Shown: positions 1-9,895, numbered from the stretch's first letter. The stretch is 64,000 nucleotides of DNA from Fusibacter ferrireducens (GCF_015352425.1 NZ_JADKNH010000003.1:186001-250000); one strand, 5' to 3'. Notes: a model not told the origin generated them from the sequence alone. Translations and numbers: made by a program.

Positions 1-126
1 GGCAAAGAAATGCACTTAAGTTCAGGGATGACCACGAAGATAGAAGTCAAGACAGGGAAACGTCGCATCATAGAGTTCTTCCTGCCAGCGGCAGATTATA
101 TTAAGGAGAGTTTTGAACTGAGGTAG
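1..126 (+). CDS. HlyD-family type I secretion adaptor, C-terminal fragment
   Basis: Reading frame open from the first base to TAG at 124-126, giving about 41 residues; the gene begins outside the window. The piece contains SSGMTTKIEVKTGKRRIIEF and ends ESFELR, which matches the usual C-terminus of HlyD/PrtE-type periplasmic adaptors, where a G-M-x-x-x-x-x-I-K-T-G-x-R-R-x-I strand closes the membrane-proximal domain. In known systems this protein links an ABC exporter to an outer channel. The RTX protein downstream is the natural substrate. Only the tail is visible, so the family is inferred from a short motif. Confidence 0.72.
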   Translation, partial: GKEMHLSSGMTTKIEVKTGKRRIIEFFLPAADYIKESFELR

Positions 127-160
127 GGTGGAAAACTATAAAAAAACATAGGAGGTATCC

Positions 161-1681
161 ATGACGAAAGAAAGATGGCAAAAGATATTTAAAACCATAA
201 TAAGAAGCGTAACCGTAGTAGTGGTCATCATCATATGCTTAAAAGTATCACAACCCTCACCTGCATCACAATCCAAAAGTCCTACGTACAAAACAGGTGA
301 AGGCTTCGGTGTTAGCGGGATGGTGGACCATGCGAATGAAGTGGCTAATGCTCAGGTAGAGGCGTCCGTAGCTAAATATTCAGAAGATATTAATTGGGAA
401 TATGGTGACCCAAGTCTTTATTATGAGGACTTTAGCGACATCGAAAAAGAACTTGATGAAAAATCAAATGAAATGACTGAAGCCTTTTTTAAACCCAAAG
501 TAGATTTCCCTTTCTACTTTAAAACAAAGAATCAATATTATTTACCAGTGCTCAAGGAAATCAGAGATGGCAAGCTCAGTGTGGAGGAGGCACTGGATGA
601 CCCCGCTAGGACGATTCGTGTACTTTCTTCTGATATATACTATTGGGTGACTGATCCGAATAAACAATATTTTTTAAATAGTGATATTACTATGGCATAT
701 ATTAAAGAACAGAAAGCATTAGGAATTGAGCGATATTTTCATAGATTTTTTTCTGTAATAGATGAAAGTATTGATTATGAACAGATTAATAAAAGCAAAA
801 ATGAAGAAGAGCCAATCCAATATCTAATAGATGATAATGCTAGGATAGTTATGGGAGTTGCATCTGATTTTGCATGGAGTTCTCTTAAAATGTACGATGA
901 TAATGGACTGGGGGCGTATTTAAAAGGGCAATACAATCAAGACTTTAAACCGGCATTGTTTGAATATGGTTTTGAGGAAAGTCTGGGACAATATTATTAT
1001 CCAGTATCAGATCCAAGCCTACAGTTTGCTGCAACAGACTATGGCGATTTATATCTTACAGTTTTAGCACAACGTGCCATGTATGAAGAGATTGATAAAA
1101 TCATAGAAGAAGAAGGCTATGGTGGGCAGATTGCACATGTATCTATACCTAGGACGATAGGTTTAACCTTTATACAAGTTGAAAAAGGTTATGATATGAG
1201 TCAAAAATACGATAATCGAACGATTATCAATGAGGTATATGACGGGGGCTATGACACGAATTTGCTCCTCCTATTAGAAGAAGGTGAAGAAGTAGACTAT
1301 GCGAAACTTCAACAGATCAGTGCGAGAATACAAGATTTATTTTATACCACTATCTTTGACAATCAAGAAATCTGGCAAAGATCAGACCTTTTTATTTACT
1401 TTTACACATTACCAAAGGTCGAACACAAGATCGTCATTGATCTATTTGACAGAGATATGATCACAGAGACTTTTTTCAGAGACAAAACGAAGAGTATTGG
1501 AGATATTTATGTCAATATGTACATCACAAGAGTAGAGACAGAAGGATTTCATTATTTAGACGTGAGAGCAAAGAAGAGTGATTTTTTGCAAAGAGTATTA
1601 GGATCTGGTCAAGAAATACGGAGATTCACAATTGATGAGTTTGAAAAAAACTGCACGAGCGATACAATTTTCGCTAATTAA
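161..1681 (+). CDS. Unknown membrane-anchored protein, copy 1 of a tandem pair
   Basis: 506 residues, preceded by an AGGAGGT site. A basic N-terminus is followed by one hydrophobic segment (about residues 13-30), then a long acidic, Tyr-rich soluble part, so it is probably an exported protein with a single N-terminal anchor. There is a Cys at residue 26 but no proper lipobox. It is closely similar over its whole length to the protein at 2044-3561; shared blocks include TGEGFGVSG, NWEYGDPSLYYEDFSDIEK, FAATDYGDLYL and ARIQDLFYT. I recognise no known domain. It lies between a secretion adaptor and an RTX protein, so a role as accessory, chaperone or immunity partner is possible but not shown. 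Confidence 0.85.
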   Translation: MTKERWQKIFKTIIRSVTVVVVIIICLKVSQPSPASQSKSPTYKTGEGFGVSGMVDHANEVANAQVEASVAKYSEDINWEYGDPSLYYEDFSDIEKELDEKSNEMTEAFFKPKVDFPFYFKTKNQYYLPVLKEIRDGKLSVEEALDDPARTIRVLSSDIYYWVTDPNKQYFLNSDITMAYIKEQKALGIERYFHRFFSVIDESIDYEQINKSKNEEEPIQYLIDDNARIVMGVASDFAWSSLKMYDDNGLGAYLKGQYNQDFKPALFEYGFEESLGQYYYPVSDPSLQFAATDYGDLYLTVLAQRAMYEEIDKIIEEEGYGGQIAHVSIPRTIGLTFIQVEKGYDMSQKYDNRTIINEVYDGGYDTNLLLLLEEGEEVDYAKLQQISARIQDLFYTTIFDNQEIWQRSDLFIYFYTLPKVEHKIVIDLFDRDMITETFFRDKTKSIGDIYVNMYITRVETEGFHYLDVRAKKSDFLQRVLGSGQEIRRFTIDEFEKNCTSDTIFAN

Positions 1682-1723
1682 TAGATAGAAAACAAAAAAA
1701 GATAAATAAAATGGAGGGAAACA

Positions 1724-1933
1724 ATGAATTATACAAGTAAAACCGTTGGCTTAGAAGAGTTAAAAGAATTAGAAGGAGCTTTATACGTTATAGATCAACT
1801 ATTAAGAAAAAAGATGGAATTAGATCCAACAGATCCTAAAAACTACACCTATAAAAGCATAGGTGTAAATGTCTTTGACAATAATTATGTCAGAGAAGAT
1901 TTGAGAGATGAGCTTCAAAAATTGGACTTATAA
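1724..1933 (+). pseudogene. Truncated copy of the RTX protein N-terminus
   Basis: 69 codons with its own GGAGGG site. It aligns from the first Met with the N-terminus of the RTX protein at 3600-7994; both carry YTYKSIGV, a V-x-D motif and REDLR. It stops exactly where the RTX protein continues into its helical region. Together with the preceding gene it forms one unit of a tandem duplication whose second unit is the intact pair at 2044-7994. The simplest reading is a remnant of a second RTX gene that lost everything after codon 69. A small functional protein cannot be excluded because the start and ribosome binding site are intact. Confidence 0.7.
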
Positions 1934-2043
1934 GTTAGGATCTTAAAAATACAGAAAGCACATACATATGAATACTCAAATCAGTATAATGATCAAAACA
2001 TATATTAAATGAGTATGAAATATAAAAAAAATAGGAGGTATCC

Positions 2044-3561
2044 ATGACAGATGAACAAAAGCAAAATATTTTTAAAATCCTACGAATAAGCATTATGGTA
2101 ATAGCTGTAATTATCATGTGCTCAAGAGTATGGCAATTCGTGCAAGTTTCAAAGTCCCAAAACGCTTTGTATACAACAGGTGAAGGTTTCGGTGTCAGCG
2201 GATTGGTGGACCATGCGGAAGACGTGGCTGATGCTCAGGTAGATGAATCTATAGTGAAATTTGCAAAGGATATTAACTGGGAATATGGCGATCCAAGTCT
2301 CTATTACGAAGATTTTAGCGATATCGAAAAGGCTCTTGATGAAAAATCAAATAGAATGACAGAAGCTTATTTTAAACCCAAAGTAGATTTCCCTTTTTAT
2401 CTTAAAACGGAAAATCAATACTATTTACCAGTGCTTAAAGAAATCAGAGATGGCAAACTCAGTGTGGAGGAGGCACTGGATGATCCTTCAAGGACGATTC
2501 GAATACCTTCATTTGATATGTATTACTGGATGACAAGTCCAGATGAAGAGAGTTTTGTTTATAGTGACATTGCGTCTGAATATTATACCATTCAAGAAGA
2601 ATCAGGAATTAGAGGTTACATTTATAGGTTTTATGGTGTCATTGATGAAAATATTAACTTTAAGGAAATAGAAGAGAGTCAAAATGCTGAAAGTCCTATT
2701 CAATATCTTATTGATAGCAACGCAAAATTATTTACAAGTGTAATGTCGGATAAGATGAGTGGTTATATTCGCTATTATGATGATAATGGGTTGGGCAATT
2801 TTTTAAAGAATAAGTACAATCAAGAATTTAAACCGGCCTTATTTGAATACAGCTTTAATGAAGGCCGAGCAAAATATTATTATCCAGTATCAGATCCCAG
2901 TCTAAAATTCGCCGCAACAGATTATGGTGATCTATATCTTGCGGTTTTGGCGCAACGTGCCATGTATGAAGAAATTGATAAAATCATAGAAGAAGAAGGA
3001 TATGGTGGACAAATTGCGCATATGTCCATACCAAATAAAGATAATTTAGAAATGGGTGATGAAAAGAAGCACTATGATATGAGCCGAAAATATGATAATC
3101 GCAAAATAGTCAATGAGGTATATGATGGTTGTTATGACACAAGTTTGCTACTTTTATTAGAGGAGGATGAAGAAATAGATTATGCTAAACTTCAAAAGAT
3201 AAGTGCAAGAATACAAGATTTGTTTTATACCAATGTTGCAAAAGATGAAGAAAATTGGCAACGGTCAGACCTTTTTATTTACTTTTATACATTGCCAAAG
3301 ATTGAACAGAAGATTGTCGTCGATTTATTTGAGAGAGATAGGATTACAGAGACCTTTTTTAGAGGAATGACAGAGAGCATTGCGGATATTTATGTCAATA
3401 TGTACATTGTAAGAGTAGAAACAGAAGGTTTTCATTATTTGGATGTGAGAGCGAAGAAGACAGAATTTTTTTTAAATCCCCTTGGAGATTTTGAAACTCT
3501 AATGTCTTTATCTAAAAGAGAGTTTGAAGATAGAGTTAAAACAACACGATTGATCTATTAA
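2044..3561 (+). CDS. Unknown membrane-anchored protein, copy 2 of a tandem pair
   Basis: 505 residues and a full-length paralogue of the protein at 161-1681; even the AGGAGGTATCC leader is repeated. It has one N-terminal hydrophobic segment (about residues 13-29) with a Cys at residue 26 as in copy 1, then a soluble acidic region. Conservation is strongest in the middle and C-terminal parts (VDFPFYLKT, EIRDGKLSVEEALDDP, TEGFHYLDVRAKK). Regions around residues 155-215 and the last 25 residues differ most. It ends 38 bases before the RTX start and is probably co-transcribed with it. Function unknown; context suggests a partner of the RTX protein. Confidence 0.85.
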   Translation: MTDEQKQNIFKILRISIMVIAVIIMCSRVWQFVQVSKSQNALYTTGEGFGVSGLVDHAEDVADAQVDESIVKFAKDINWEYGDPSLYYEDFSDIEKALDEKSNRMTEAYFKPKVDFPFYLKTENQYYLPVLKEIRDGKLSVEEALDDPSRTIRIPSFDMYYWMTSPDEESFVYSDIASEYYTIQEESGIRGYIYRFYGVIDENINFKEIEESQNAESPIQYLIDSNAKLFTSVMSDKMSGYIRYYDDNGLGNFLKNKYNQEFKPALFEYSFNEGRAKYYYPVSDPSLKFAATDYGDLYLAVLAQRAMYEEIDKIIEEEGYGGQIAHMSIPNKDNLEMGDEKKHYDMSRKYDNRKIVNEVYDGCYDTSLLLLLEEDEEIDYAKLQKISARIQDLFYTNVAKDEENWQRSDLFIYFYTLPKIEQKIVVDLFERDRITETFFRGMTESIADIYVNMYIVRVETEGFHYLDVRAKKTEFFLNPLGDFETLMSLSKREFEDRVKTTRLIY

Positions 3562-3599
3562 AGAGAGACGAATTAGAAAAAAATAGGAGGATGAATAAG

Positions 3600-6500
3600 A
3601 TGGTAGTTACGAGCGAAAAAATAACTTTAGGAAATCTTGAAGGAGAATTAGAAAGATTAAATTCAATTCTGAAAAAAGAATTAGAATTGAATGCATCTAA
3701 TCCCAAACTATACACCTACAAAAGCATAGGCGTAAAGGTCTATGACGTTAAATACATCAGAGAAGATTTGAGAGCGAAAATTCAAGATAGTGGACGCACA
3801 TTAGAAGCGGAATTCAGTTATCTATCTAATTTATATGAAACAAAATGTAAATTATTAAATATCTCAGATTGGATACGCCCTGATAGTACAACTATGAATG
3901 CTGATGTAAGGTATTTGAGGGTGGATAAAATGATGGATGCAATTCATTTGGTAAAAATAGACATTTCGAAGACGGAAAATCAAAAGTCGACAATAATCAA
4001 AGAAATTATTCAAGTACAGACGCATACAACTTGGCTGAATATGAATGATGCAGTACTCAAAATTAATTCACTATATGATGACGTTTACTCCAAACTTATT
4101 GAAGCAGAAGCTAAATTTGAAGCTACATCGGGTAAACTTGTCGGAATTTATAAAAACAATGGAGAAACTGTAGAAGTTGATACTAAAAAAGTAATAGATG
4201 AAATAACAGGTGAGATATCTTACGTAAAGAAAGAAACACCACTGCATATCATAGATTTTGCATACATTCCAGATGCTCAGTTGGATACATCGCATGAAAC
4301 CATAAGCATTCTTCAAGACATGATTATAAGTGGTAGTATTACAGGATACCTATCCAGATTAAGAAAAATTAATCTAAACACAATTAACAGTGACTTAAAA
4401 ACTGTGCTGAGTAAGAGTATTAAAAAAACTGCTAGCTTATTAAGTCTACTTGATGATAATTTAGTTGGTGCTGAAGTGTATTTAGCTTCTAATGTAACAT
4501 CCCATTTTACGGATAGTGATCGCAAACTGCTTAATGATAATATAGAAACTTTATCTGGTGCCATTAATTTAAACGGTATTTCAAAAGAAGATGGGATGCA
4601 AATTAAAGTACTTCAAAATATTATGAGTTTTCTATCTATCTTTGCTCCTGCGACGATACCAATTGCCATGGCAAGTTCAGGTCTTATCGGGCTTATTGGG
4701 TTAGGGTTGAAAACACAACAGTCTAAAGAACTTGGTATTGCTGAATTAGACCGATTTAAAGGCTTTGATTTAAATATATTACCAAATCTTCCAACTGAGA
4801 TTGATGCGACTTTAGATTATGGCTTTGATAACATTGTGGCAGATGGCACTGAAAAGAATACAGTTCATGGTAACGGAAGAAGAAATGAAATCACCGTAGT
4901 TGGTGGAAATGACAACGAACTCTACGGTGAAGGTGGAGACGATATACTCATAGGCAGTGACTTGAAAAAGAAATATGCAACGGTCATTTCCAATGGAAAA
5001 GACAAGATTGTGGGTGGCTTGGGAAATGATACTATAATTGGTGGTTCGGGTGACGATCATTTAATCGGAGGGAAAGGTCGTGATAAATATATTTTCAAGG
5101 GATCACATGGTGATGATGTCATTGAAGAACAATTTGAGTTCAATATGGGGATGCCTAATGGCGTAGAGGGTGAAATTGTTGTAGATGAACTCAACAGTAT
5201 GAAGCGCGTGAAAGATGACTTAATACTTTATACAAATGCGGATTCAAGTATCACTATAAAAGATTATTTCTTAGATGGGACTAAAGGATTCCTAACTGAA
5301 TTTCAATCTGATATCTTGTTAGATGGCGAATCATTGGCGGACCGCGTTGAAGATGATAATATTGCGACAGAAATCTATGGTACATATAAATCAGAAACTA
5401 TTGATTCTAAAACAGATAATAAATTATTTTTACCTATAACACCCCATGCCATCTATACATTGAGGGGTTTAGGGGGTAATGATCACCTAAATGGGGCTAT
5501 ATGTGAGGACATATTAATTGGTGGTGAAGGTGATGACACTTTAGAGGGCAAAGAAGGAAACGATACTTATATTTATGAAAGAGGCGATGGAAACGATACA
5601 ATAAAAGAATTTGAGGATTTTCCGGACAGTGGTGTAAAAGGTGTAAAATATAAAAATTTGGGAGAAGATACCCTGTCCATAAATGTATCAATCCAAGATC
5701 TAATTATAGACAAAGAGGGTGAAGACCTGATTTTTAGATTTAAGAATAGTACAAGCGATTCTATAAGGGTTTTAAAATACTATGCAGATGACAATAAAGC
5801 ATATTTTGATGATGTTAAAAAGCCTATAGAAAAGCTTAAAATTGGAAGGAAGACATATGATATAAGTAAGGACCTTTCAGCTGTTCAAGAACTGACTGGA
5901 ATAGAAAAAGACTATTGTATTGTCAATTTGGATGGGACTAAAACGCCATTAGATTATCCGAGCGTTTACATTAAGCTTGATGGGGACGTTTTAGATTTTA
6001 AATATACGCCATATAACAAGAATGGGCATACGATGGTATCTGTAAAAGAATTTGCTGATAAAGTTTGTCCGGGGACTGTTGTTCAATGGGATGACAAAGA
6101 AAAGAGAGCCATAATTGTCTATAAAGGCAGTATTAGTTGGATTGATTATGATGATAATATAATTGATCCAGAGGGAGAAGATGCATCAGTTAAAGGAATA
6201 AAGGAAAAAATGGACGTAGCACCTGATATGGTTCAAGAAGTAGGGACAGAGGATCATAAACTCATGGCACATGTGGGGGTGTTAAGTAAGATTTTCAATT
6301 TAAACGTAAGTTGGGATGGCGAAAATAATACTGCTGTGTTGAAAAAGCGTGATTCGGATGATGGACATTATCAACAGGGTGATAATGATGATGATACCTT
6401 GTACGCTGGAAATGAAGGCTCTTATATACTTGGTGGCAATGGAAACGATCTTATCCATGGTGGAAAAGGACGGGATACCCTAGTTGGAGGACAGGGAAAT

Positions 6501-7994
6501 GACGTAATATATGGATATGAGGGTGATGATTATTTAGACGGCGATGAAAATTACGGCGTTGAAGAGGGCGGTAATGATATTCTCCATGGTGGAGACGGCA
6601 ATGATTTGTTACAGGGAGACAATGGTGATGATATTCTTTATGGGGATAATGGGGAAGACACTTTATATGGTTGTACTGGCAACGATACTTTATTCGGTGG
6701 TGCTGGCAATGATCATTTGTTTGGAGATCACTCTTCTGATGATTTTGGCAATGATACTTTATATGGTGGTGAAGGTGATGATCAGATATTTGGATACTCT
6801 GGTATTGATATTATGTATGGCGGTGTAGGTAATGATTCTATATGGGGTGGTGATGGAAATGACATTTTACATGGAAATGTTGGAAAAGACACCTTATATG
6901 GAGATGCTGGAGATGATATTATTTATGGAGATGAAGGCGATGACTGGATTTGTGGTGATGGCGGTAATGATGAGTTGTATGGTGGTTTCGGAGATGATGA
7001 ATTACATGGTAGCTATGATGATAACATATTATATGGTGGAGAGGGCAACGATAGGTTTTATAGTGGATATGGGAATGATATCTTAATGGGTGGCAATGGT
7101 AAAGATGATATTAACAATAGTGGTAATGATGAATATTGTTTTTACAAAAATTATGGTGTTGATATCATTTATGATTCTAATTTGGACACTGATAATAAAG
7201 ATGTAATAATATTGGGAGATATGAACACTGAAGATGTGCAATTGAAACGCAATATGTCAAACTTAGAGGTTCTTATAAAGGGAACTGAAGACAAAATAAT
7301 CGTAGATAGACATTTTGTGACAGAGGAGATTACTATAGGGAACGAAATTCAGCATATCAATCATAGAATTGAAGAAATTCATTTTAAGGTATATGATGAT
7401 GATGGTTTGCATGAAACCATATGGAATGCAGCTGATATAGAGGAAGCACTTAAACATATCAAGGGTACAGATTCAGATGAAACCCTTGATGGTTATGATG
7501 GAGATGAAGAAATAAAAGGTTATGGAGGAAATGATATACTCAATGGAAATGCAGGTAATGATTTGTTATCTGGTGGGAAAGGCAATGACATGTTAAATGG
7601 TGGAACGGGTAATGATGTGTATGAGTTTGAGATAAATGATGGTTACGATACGATTTATGAAGATGATTCATTACTTGAAAATAGAGATGACATCAAAATT
7701 ATAGATGACTCCAATAATATTTCTTTTAAAAGAGAAGGGAGTGACTTAACCATAAAATATGGTTCTGATGATCTAATTAGAGTAAGTGCTTGGTTTAATG
7801 GCGCATCACATCAAATTGAAAGAATTTTTGATTCGAATTCAAATGTGCTTTTAAATACGCAAATCAATCAACTGATAGAGGAAATGTCCGGATTCCCAAT
7901 GGGCGGATATGTTTCTTGGGAGAATTTCAATGAATCTGATAGTAACAATCATGAGAATAATTTTTTCCCAACAATAGCGTCAGCGTATAACTAA
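3600..7994 (+). CDS. RTX (hemolysin-type calcium-binding repeat) protein
   Basis: 1464 residues. An ATG at 3591 abuts the AGGAGG, so I take the ATG at 3600, 9 bases downstream; this also aligns with the first Met of the truncated copy at 1724. Order of parts: helical N-terminus (1-430) with a hydrophobic stretch near 338-374; glycine-aspartate nonapeptide repeats (GGxGxDxLx) near 430-500, 620-675, 940-1180 and 1290-1350; HCBP-related beta segments after repeat blocks; and a copper amine oxidase N-terminal-like domain near 783-915. There is no N-terminal signal peptide, as expected for type I secretion through an uncleaved C-terminal signal. I see no catalytic domain, so toxin, adhesin or surface-layer roles all remain open. 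Confidence 0.93.
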   Translation: MVVTSEKITLGNLEGELERLNSILKKELELNASNPKLYTYKSIGVKVYDVKYIREDLRAKIQDSGRTLEAEFSYLSNLYETKCKLLNISDWIRPDSTTMNADVRYLRVDKMMDAIHLVKIDISKTENQKSTIIKEIIQVQTHTTWLNMNDAVLKINSLYDDVYSKLIEAEAKFEATSGKLVGIYKNNGETVEVDTKKVIDEITGEISYVKKETPLHIIDFAYIPDAQLDTSHETISILQDMIISGSITGYLSRLRKINLNTINSDLKTVLSKSIKKTASLLSLLDDNLVGAEVYLASNVTSHFTDSDRKLLNDNIETLSGAINLNGISKEDGMQIKVLQNIMSFLSIFAPATIPIAMASSGLIGLIGLGLKTQQSKELGIAELDRFKGFDLNILPNLPTEIDATLDYGFDNIVADGTEKNTVHGNGRRNEITVVGGNDNELYGEGGDDILIGSDLKKKYATVISNGKDKIVGGLGNDTIIGGSGDDHLIGGKGRDKYIFKGSHGDDVIEEQFEFNMGMPNGVEGEIVVDELNSMKRVKDDLILYTNADSSITIKDYFLDGTKGFLTEFQSDILLDGESLADRVEDDNIATEIYGTYKSETIDSKTDNKLFLPITPHAIYTLRGLGGNDHLNGAICEDILIGGEGDDTLEGKEGNDTYIYERGDGNDTIKEFEDFPDSGVKGVKYKNLGEDTLSINVSIQDLIIDKEGEDLIFRFKNSTSDSIRVLKYYADDNKAYFDDVKKPIEKLKIGRKTYDISKDLSAVQELTGIEKDYCIVNLDGTKTPLDYPSVYIKLDGDVLDFKYTPYNKNGHTMVSVKEFADKVCPGTVVQWDDKEKRAIIVYKGSISWIDYDDNIIDPEGEDASVKGIKEKMDVAPDMVQEVGTEDHKLMAHVGVLSKIFNLNVSWDGENNTAVLKKRDSDDGHYQQGDNDDDTLYAGNEGSYILGGNGNDLIHGGKGRDTLVGGQGNDVIYGYEGDDYLDGDENYGVEEGGNDILHGGDGNDLLQGDNGDDILYGDNGEDTLYGCTGNDTLFGGAGNDHLFGDHSSDDFGNDTLYGGEGDDQIFGYSGIDIMYGGVGNDSIWGGDGNDILHGNVGKDTLYGDAGDDIIYGDEGDDWICGDGGNDELYGGFGDDELHGSYDDNILYGGEGNDRFYSGYGNDILMGGNGKDDINNSGNDEYCFYKNYGVDIIYDSNLDTDNKDVIILGDMNTEDVQLKRNMSNLEVLIKGTEDKIIVDRHFVTEEITIGNEIQHINHRIEEIHFKVYDDDGLHETIWNAADIEEALKHIKGTDSDETLDGYDGDEEIKGYGGNDILNGNAGNDLLSGGKGNDMLNGGTGNDVYEFEINDGYDTIYEDDSLLENRDDIKIIDDSNNISFKREGSDLTIKYGSDDLIRVSAWFNGASHQIERIFDSNSNVLLNTQINQLIEEMSGFPMGGYVSWENFNESDSNNHENNFFPTIASAYN

Positions 7995-8000
7995 AACCCA

Positions 8001-8045
8001 AAAAGCATCACAACGGCCCAATCATAAGCCATTGTGATGCTTTAA
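8001..8045. terminator. Bidirectional terminator between the RTX gene and the DUF302 gene
   Basis: Perfect 12-bp stem AAAGCATCACAA (8002-8013) / TTGTGATGCTTT (8032-8043) with an 18-base loop, in the convergent gap. The T-run is short on both sides. Confidence 0.75.
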
Positions 8046-8075
8046 AATTTCTCTAAAAAAACAATCTACCACGTA

Positions 8076-8495
8076 CTATTGATGTTTCAAATCCTTATCA
8101 TTAAAAACCTCGCAAGATTTCAAAATAGCCGTTTTTAGATTACTCTCAACCGTTTCGGCAGCGGATGCTAAAGCAGAATCTCCAAGTAAGCCTATCAGTG
8201 AAGTCGGTCTAGGCATCCCCACATAAACATCTCCATGATTTTCGTAGACGATGATCTTACAAGGTAAGAAGAACCCCGCTTCATGGTTGACGTTTAAAAC
8301 ATCCCGTGCTTGTTTTGGATTGCATACTTCGAGAATGGTGTACTGCCTATCATAATCCATTCCCTTCTCAATGAGTTTGCCTTTTAAGTCAAATGTCCAT
8401 AAGACACCGAATTCATGTTCTTTTAAACTCTCCACAAGATCCTCAATGGTATCTTCAAAAGACTTATGCGATTTCATTTTATAATTGACATTCAT
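8076..8495 (-). CDS. DUF302 family protein
   Basis: 139 residues. It matches the DUF302 fold: N-terminal amphipathic helix with FEDTIEDLVESLKEHEFGVL, then a strand rich region with YTILEVCNPKQA, the characteristic FLPCKIIVYE and a late VGMPRP. DUF302 proteins are small, mostly cytoplasmic or exported proteins of unknown activity, seen in many bacteria alone or fused to other domains; this one has no signal peptide. It is a single-gene unit on the minus strand with an AGGAGG-like site (AGGAGGCTC). Nothing in the neighbours hints at its job. Confidence 0.85.
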   Translation of the reverse strand: MNVNYKMKSHKSFEDTIEDLVESLKEHEFGVLWTFDLKGKLIEKGMDYDRQYTILEVCNPKQARDVLNVNHEAGFFLPCKIIVYENHGDVYVGMPRPTSLIGLLGDSALASAAETVESNLKTAILKSCEVFNDKDLKHQ

Positions 8496-8643
8496 AAGAG
8501 CCTCCTATAAATAACCGTACATTAAATGCGTCATTTAGGAGTATACCCATATTAGAAAAAAATGAACATCAATTGATGATGAAAGCATCATAATATAGAA
8601 AATATATATCAGCCAAAATACCACATATTTTTCGAATAAGAAG

Positions 8644-9756
8644 CTATTTACGTTGAAAACTAAAACGATTGATTTTCATTTGGATAAAGGCTTCGACAGC
8701 TTCCATCCGCTTAGCGTCTTTCTCCGTGAGGATTGTGTAAGCCACCCCCATATTGCCTGCTCTGCCTGTTCTGCCGATTCGATGTACATAGTTTTCGGCA
8801 TCATCTGGCAGGTTGTAATTGAATACATGTGAGACACCGTCCACATCTAGTCCGCGTGCGGCAACATCTGTCGCCACAAGATATTGAATCTCATCATTGC
8901 GGAAAGCGGTCATAACCACTTCTCTTTTAGCCTGTGTTAAATCCCCATGAAGCGGCTCAATGCTATAGCCTTTTTCTTTAAGGGCTTCATATAGGGCGTG
9001 TGTACCACGGCGACTTCTACAGAAAATGATCGCCTTTTGAGGATAGGTTTGCTTGAGTAAAGCCACGAAGTCATCCAGCTTGCGTCTCCCTGAAGTTTCT
9101 AAAATGAATTGTTCAATGGCATCCAGTGTAACCTTGGCTTTAGGTGCCACCACAGTTTTGGGTGACTTCAAATAATCCTTTGAGAACTGATCTACTGTGT
9201 CGCCAATCGTTGCTGAGAAGCAAAGTGTCTGATGTATATCGGGGACATAGGAAAAGATTTCAGCTAAATCTTTTTTAAACCCAATGTGAAAGAGTTGATC
9301 GGCTTCGTCCACAATAACTGTTTTTAATTTTGAAAAATCAATGCTGCCACGCCTCAAATGATCTTGGACTCTCCCAGGTGTACCAATGACAAGTTGAATT
9401 CTGCCTTGAAGTTTATGAATTTGTGCAAGGACATCTTGCCCGCCATAAGCGGCAAGTGCACTCACTGGTATGATTTCTGAAAGTTGATCGGCCACACTGC
9501 GGATTTGAATGGCGAGCTCGCGTGTGGGGGCGACAACCAAAGCCTGTATATGATCATCTTCCAAATTGATTTGTTGAAAAATAGGAATCAGGAAGGCTAA
9601 TGTTTTTCCAGTTCCCGTTTGAGCTTCGGCAATAAGATCATGTCCTTTTAGAATTAAGGGGATGCTCAATACTTGTATAGGTGTGGGATCAATGATATTT
9701 TGAGTCGATAGGGCGTAGACCAGATCGCCTTTGACACCGAGTTTATAAAATGACAC
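8644..9756 (-). CDS. DEAD-box ATP-dependent RNA helicase
   Basis: 370 residues with a GTG start preceded by AGAGG. It shows the complete motif set in order: Q-motif region (PTPIQ), motif I AQTGTGKT, Ia PTRELA, DEAD, SAT, and the C-terminal ARGLDV and HRIGRTGR motifs. It is the minimal two-RecA core with no RNA-binding C-terminal extension, slightly shorter than CshA-type enzymes. Such helicases unwind short RNA duplexes in ribosome assembly and RNA decay, especially in the cold. It lies beside a cold-shock gene and a second DEAD-box gene, so cold adaptation is a reasonable inference. Confidence 0.96.
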   Translation of the reverse strand: MSFYKLGVKGDLVYALSTQNIIDPTPIQVLSIPLILKGHDLIAEAQTGTGKTLAFLIPIFQQINLEDDHIQALVVAPTRELAIQIRSVADQLSEIIPVSALAAYGGQDVLAQIHKLQGRIQLVIGTPGRVQDHLRRGSIDFSKLKTVIVDEADQLFHIGFKKDLAEIFSYVPDIHQTLCFSATIGDTVDQFSKDYLKSPKTVVAPKAKVTLDAIEQFILETSGRRKLDDFVALLKQTYPQKAIIFCRSRRGTHALYEALKEKGYSIEPLHGDLTQAKREVVMTAFRNDEIQYLVATDVAARGLDVDGVSHVFNYNLPDDAENYVHRIGRTGRAGNMGVAYTILTEKDAKRMEAVEAFIQMKINRFSFQRK

Positions 9757-9895
9757 TTTGGACCTCTTTCTTTAAATAGCATTAGTCTCTGAATATAACA
9801 TTGTTTTAACAAAGTCACAATTGTGGAGACATCAGATTATTATATCAGATAATACAAGTAATGGCACAATAAAATTAATAAAATATCGAAATAGT

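Noticed and set aside
5497-5691. Minus-strand open frame rich in His and Leu within the RTX gene.
   Set aside because: It is the antisense of Asp/Gly repeat codons and has no ribosome binding site.
6544-7086. Long Met/Ile-rich open frames inside the RTX gene.
   Set aside because: They are frame-shifted readings of the glycine-aspartate repeats; the codon periodicity of the repeat makes them open by chance.
6400-7120. Regular repeats considered as a CRISPR array or minisatellite.
   Set aside because: The period is 27 bases in frame and encodes RTX nonapeptides; there are no spacers.
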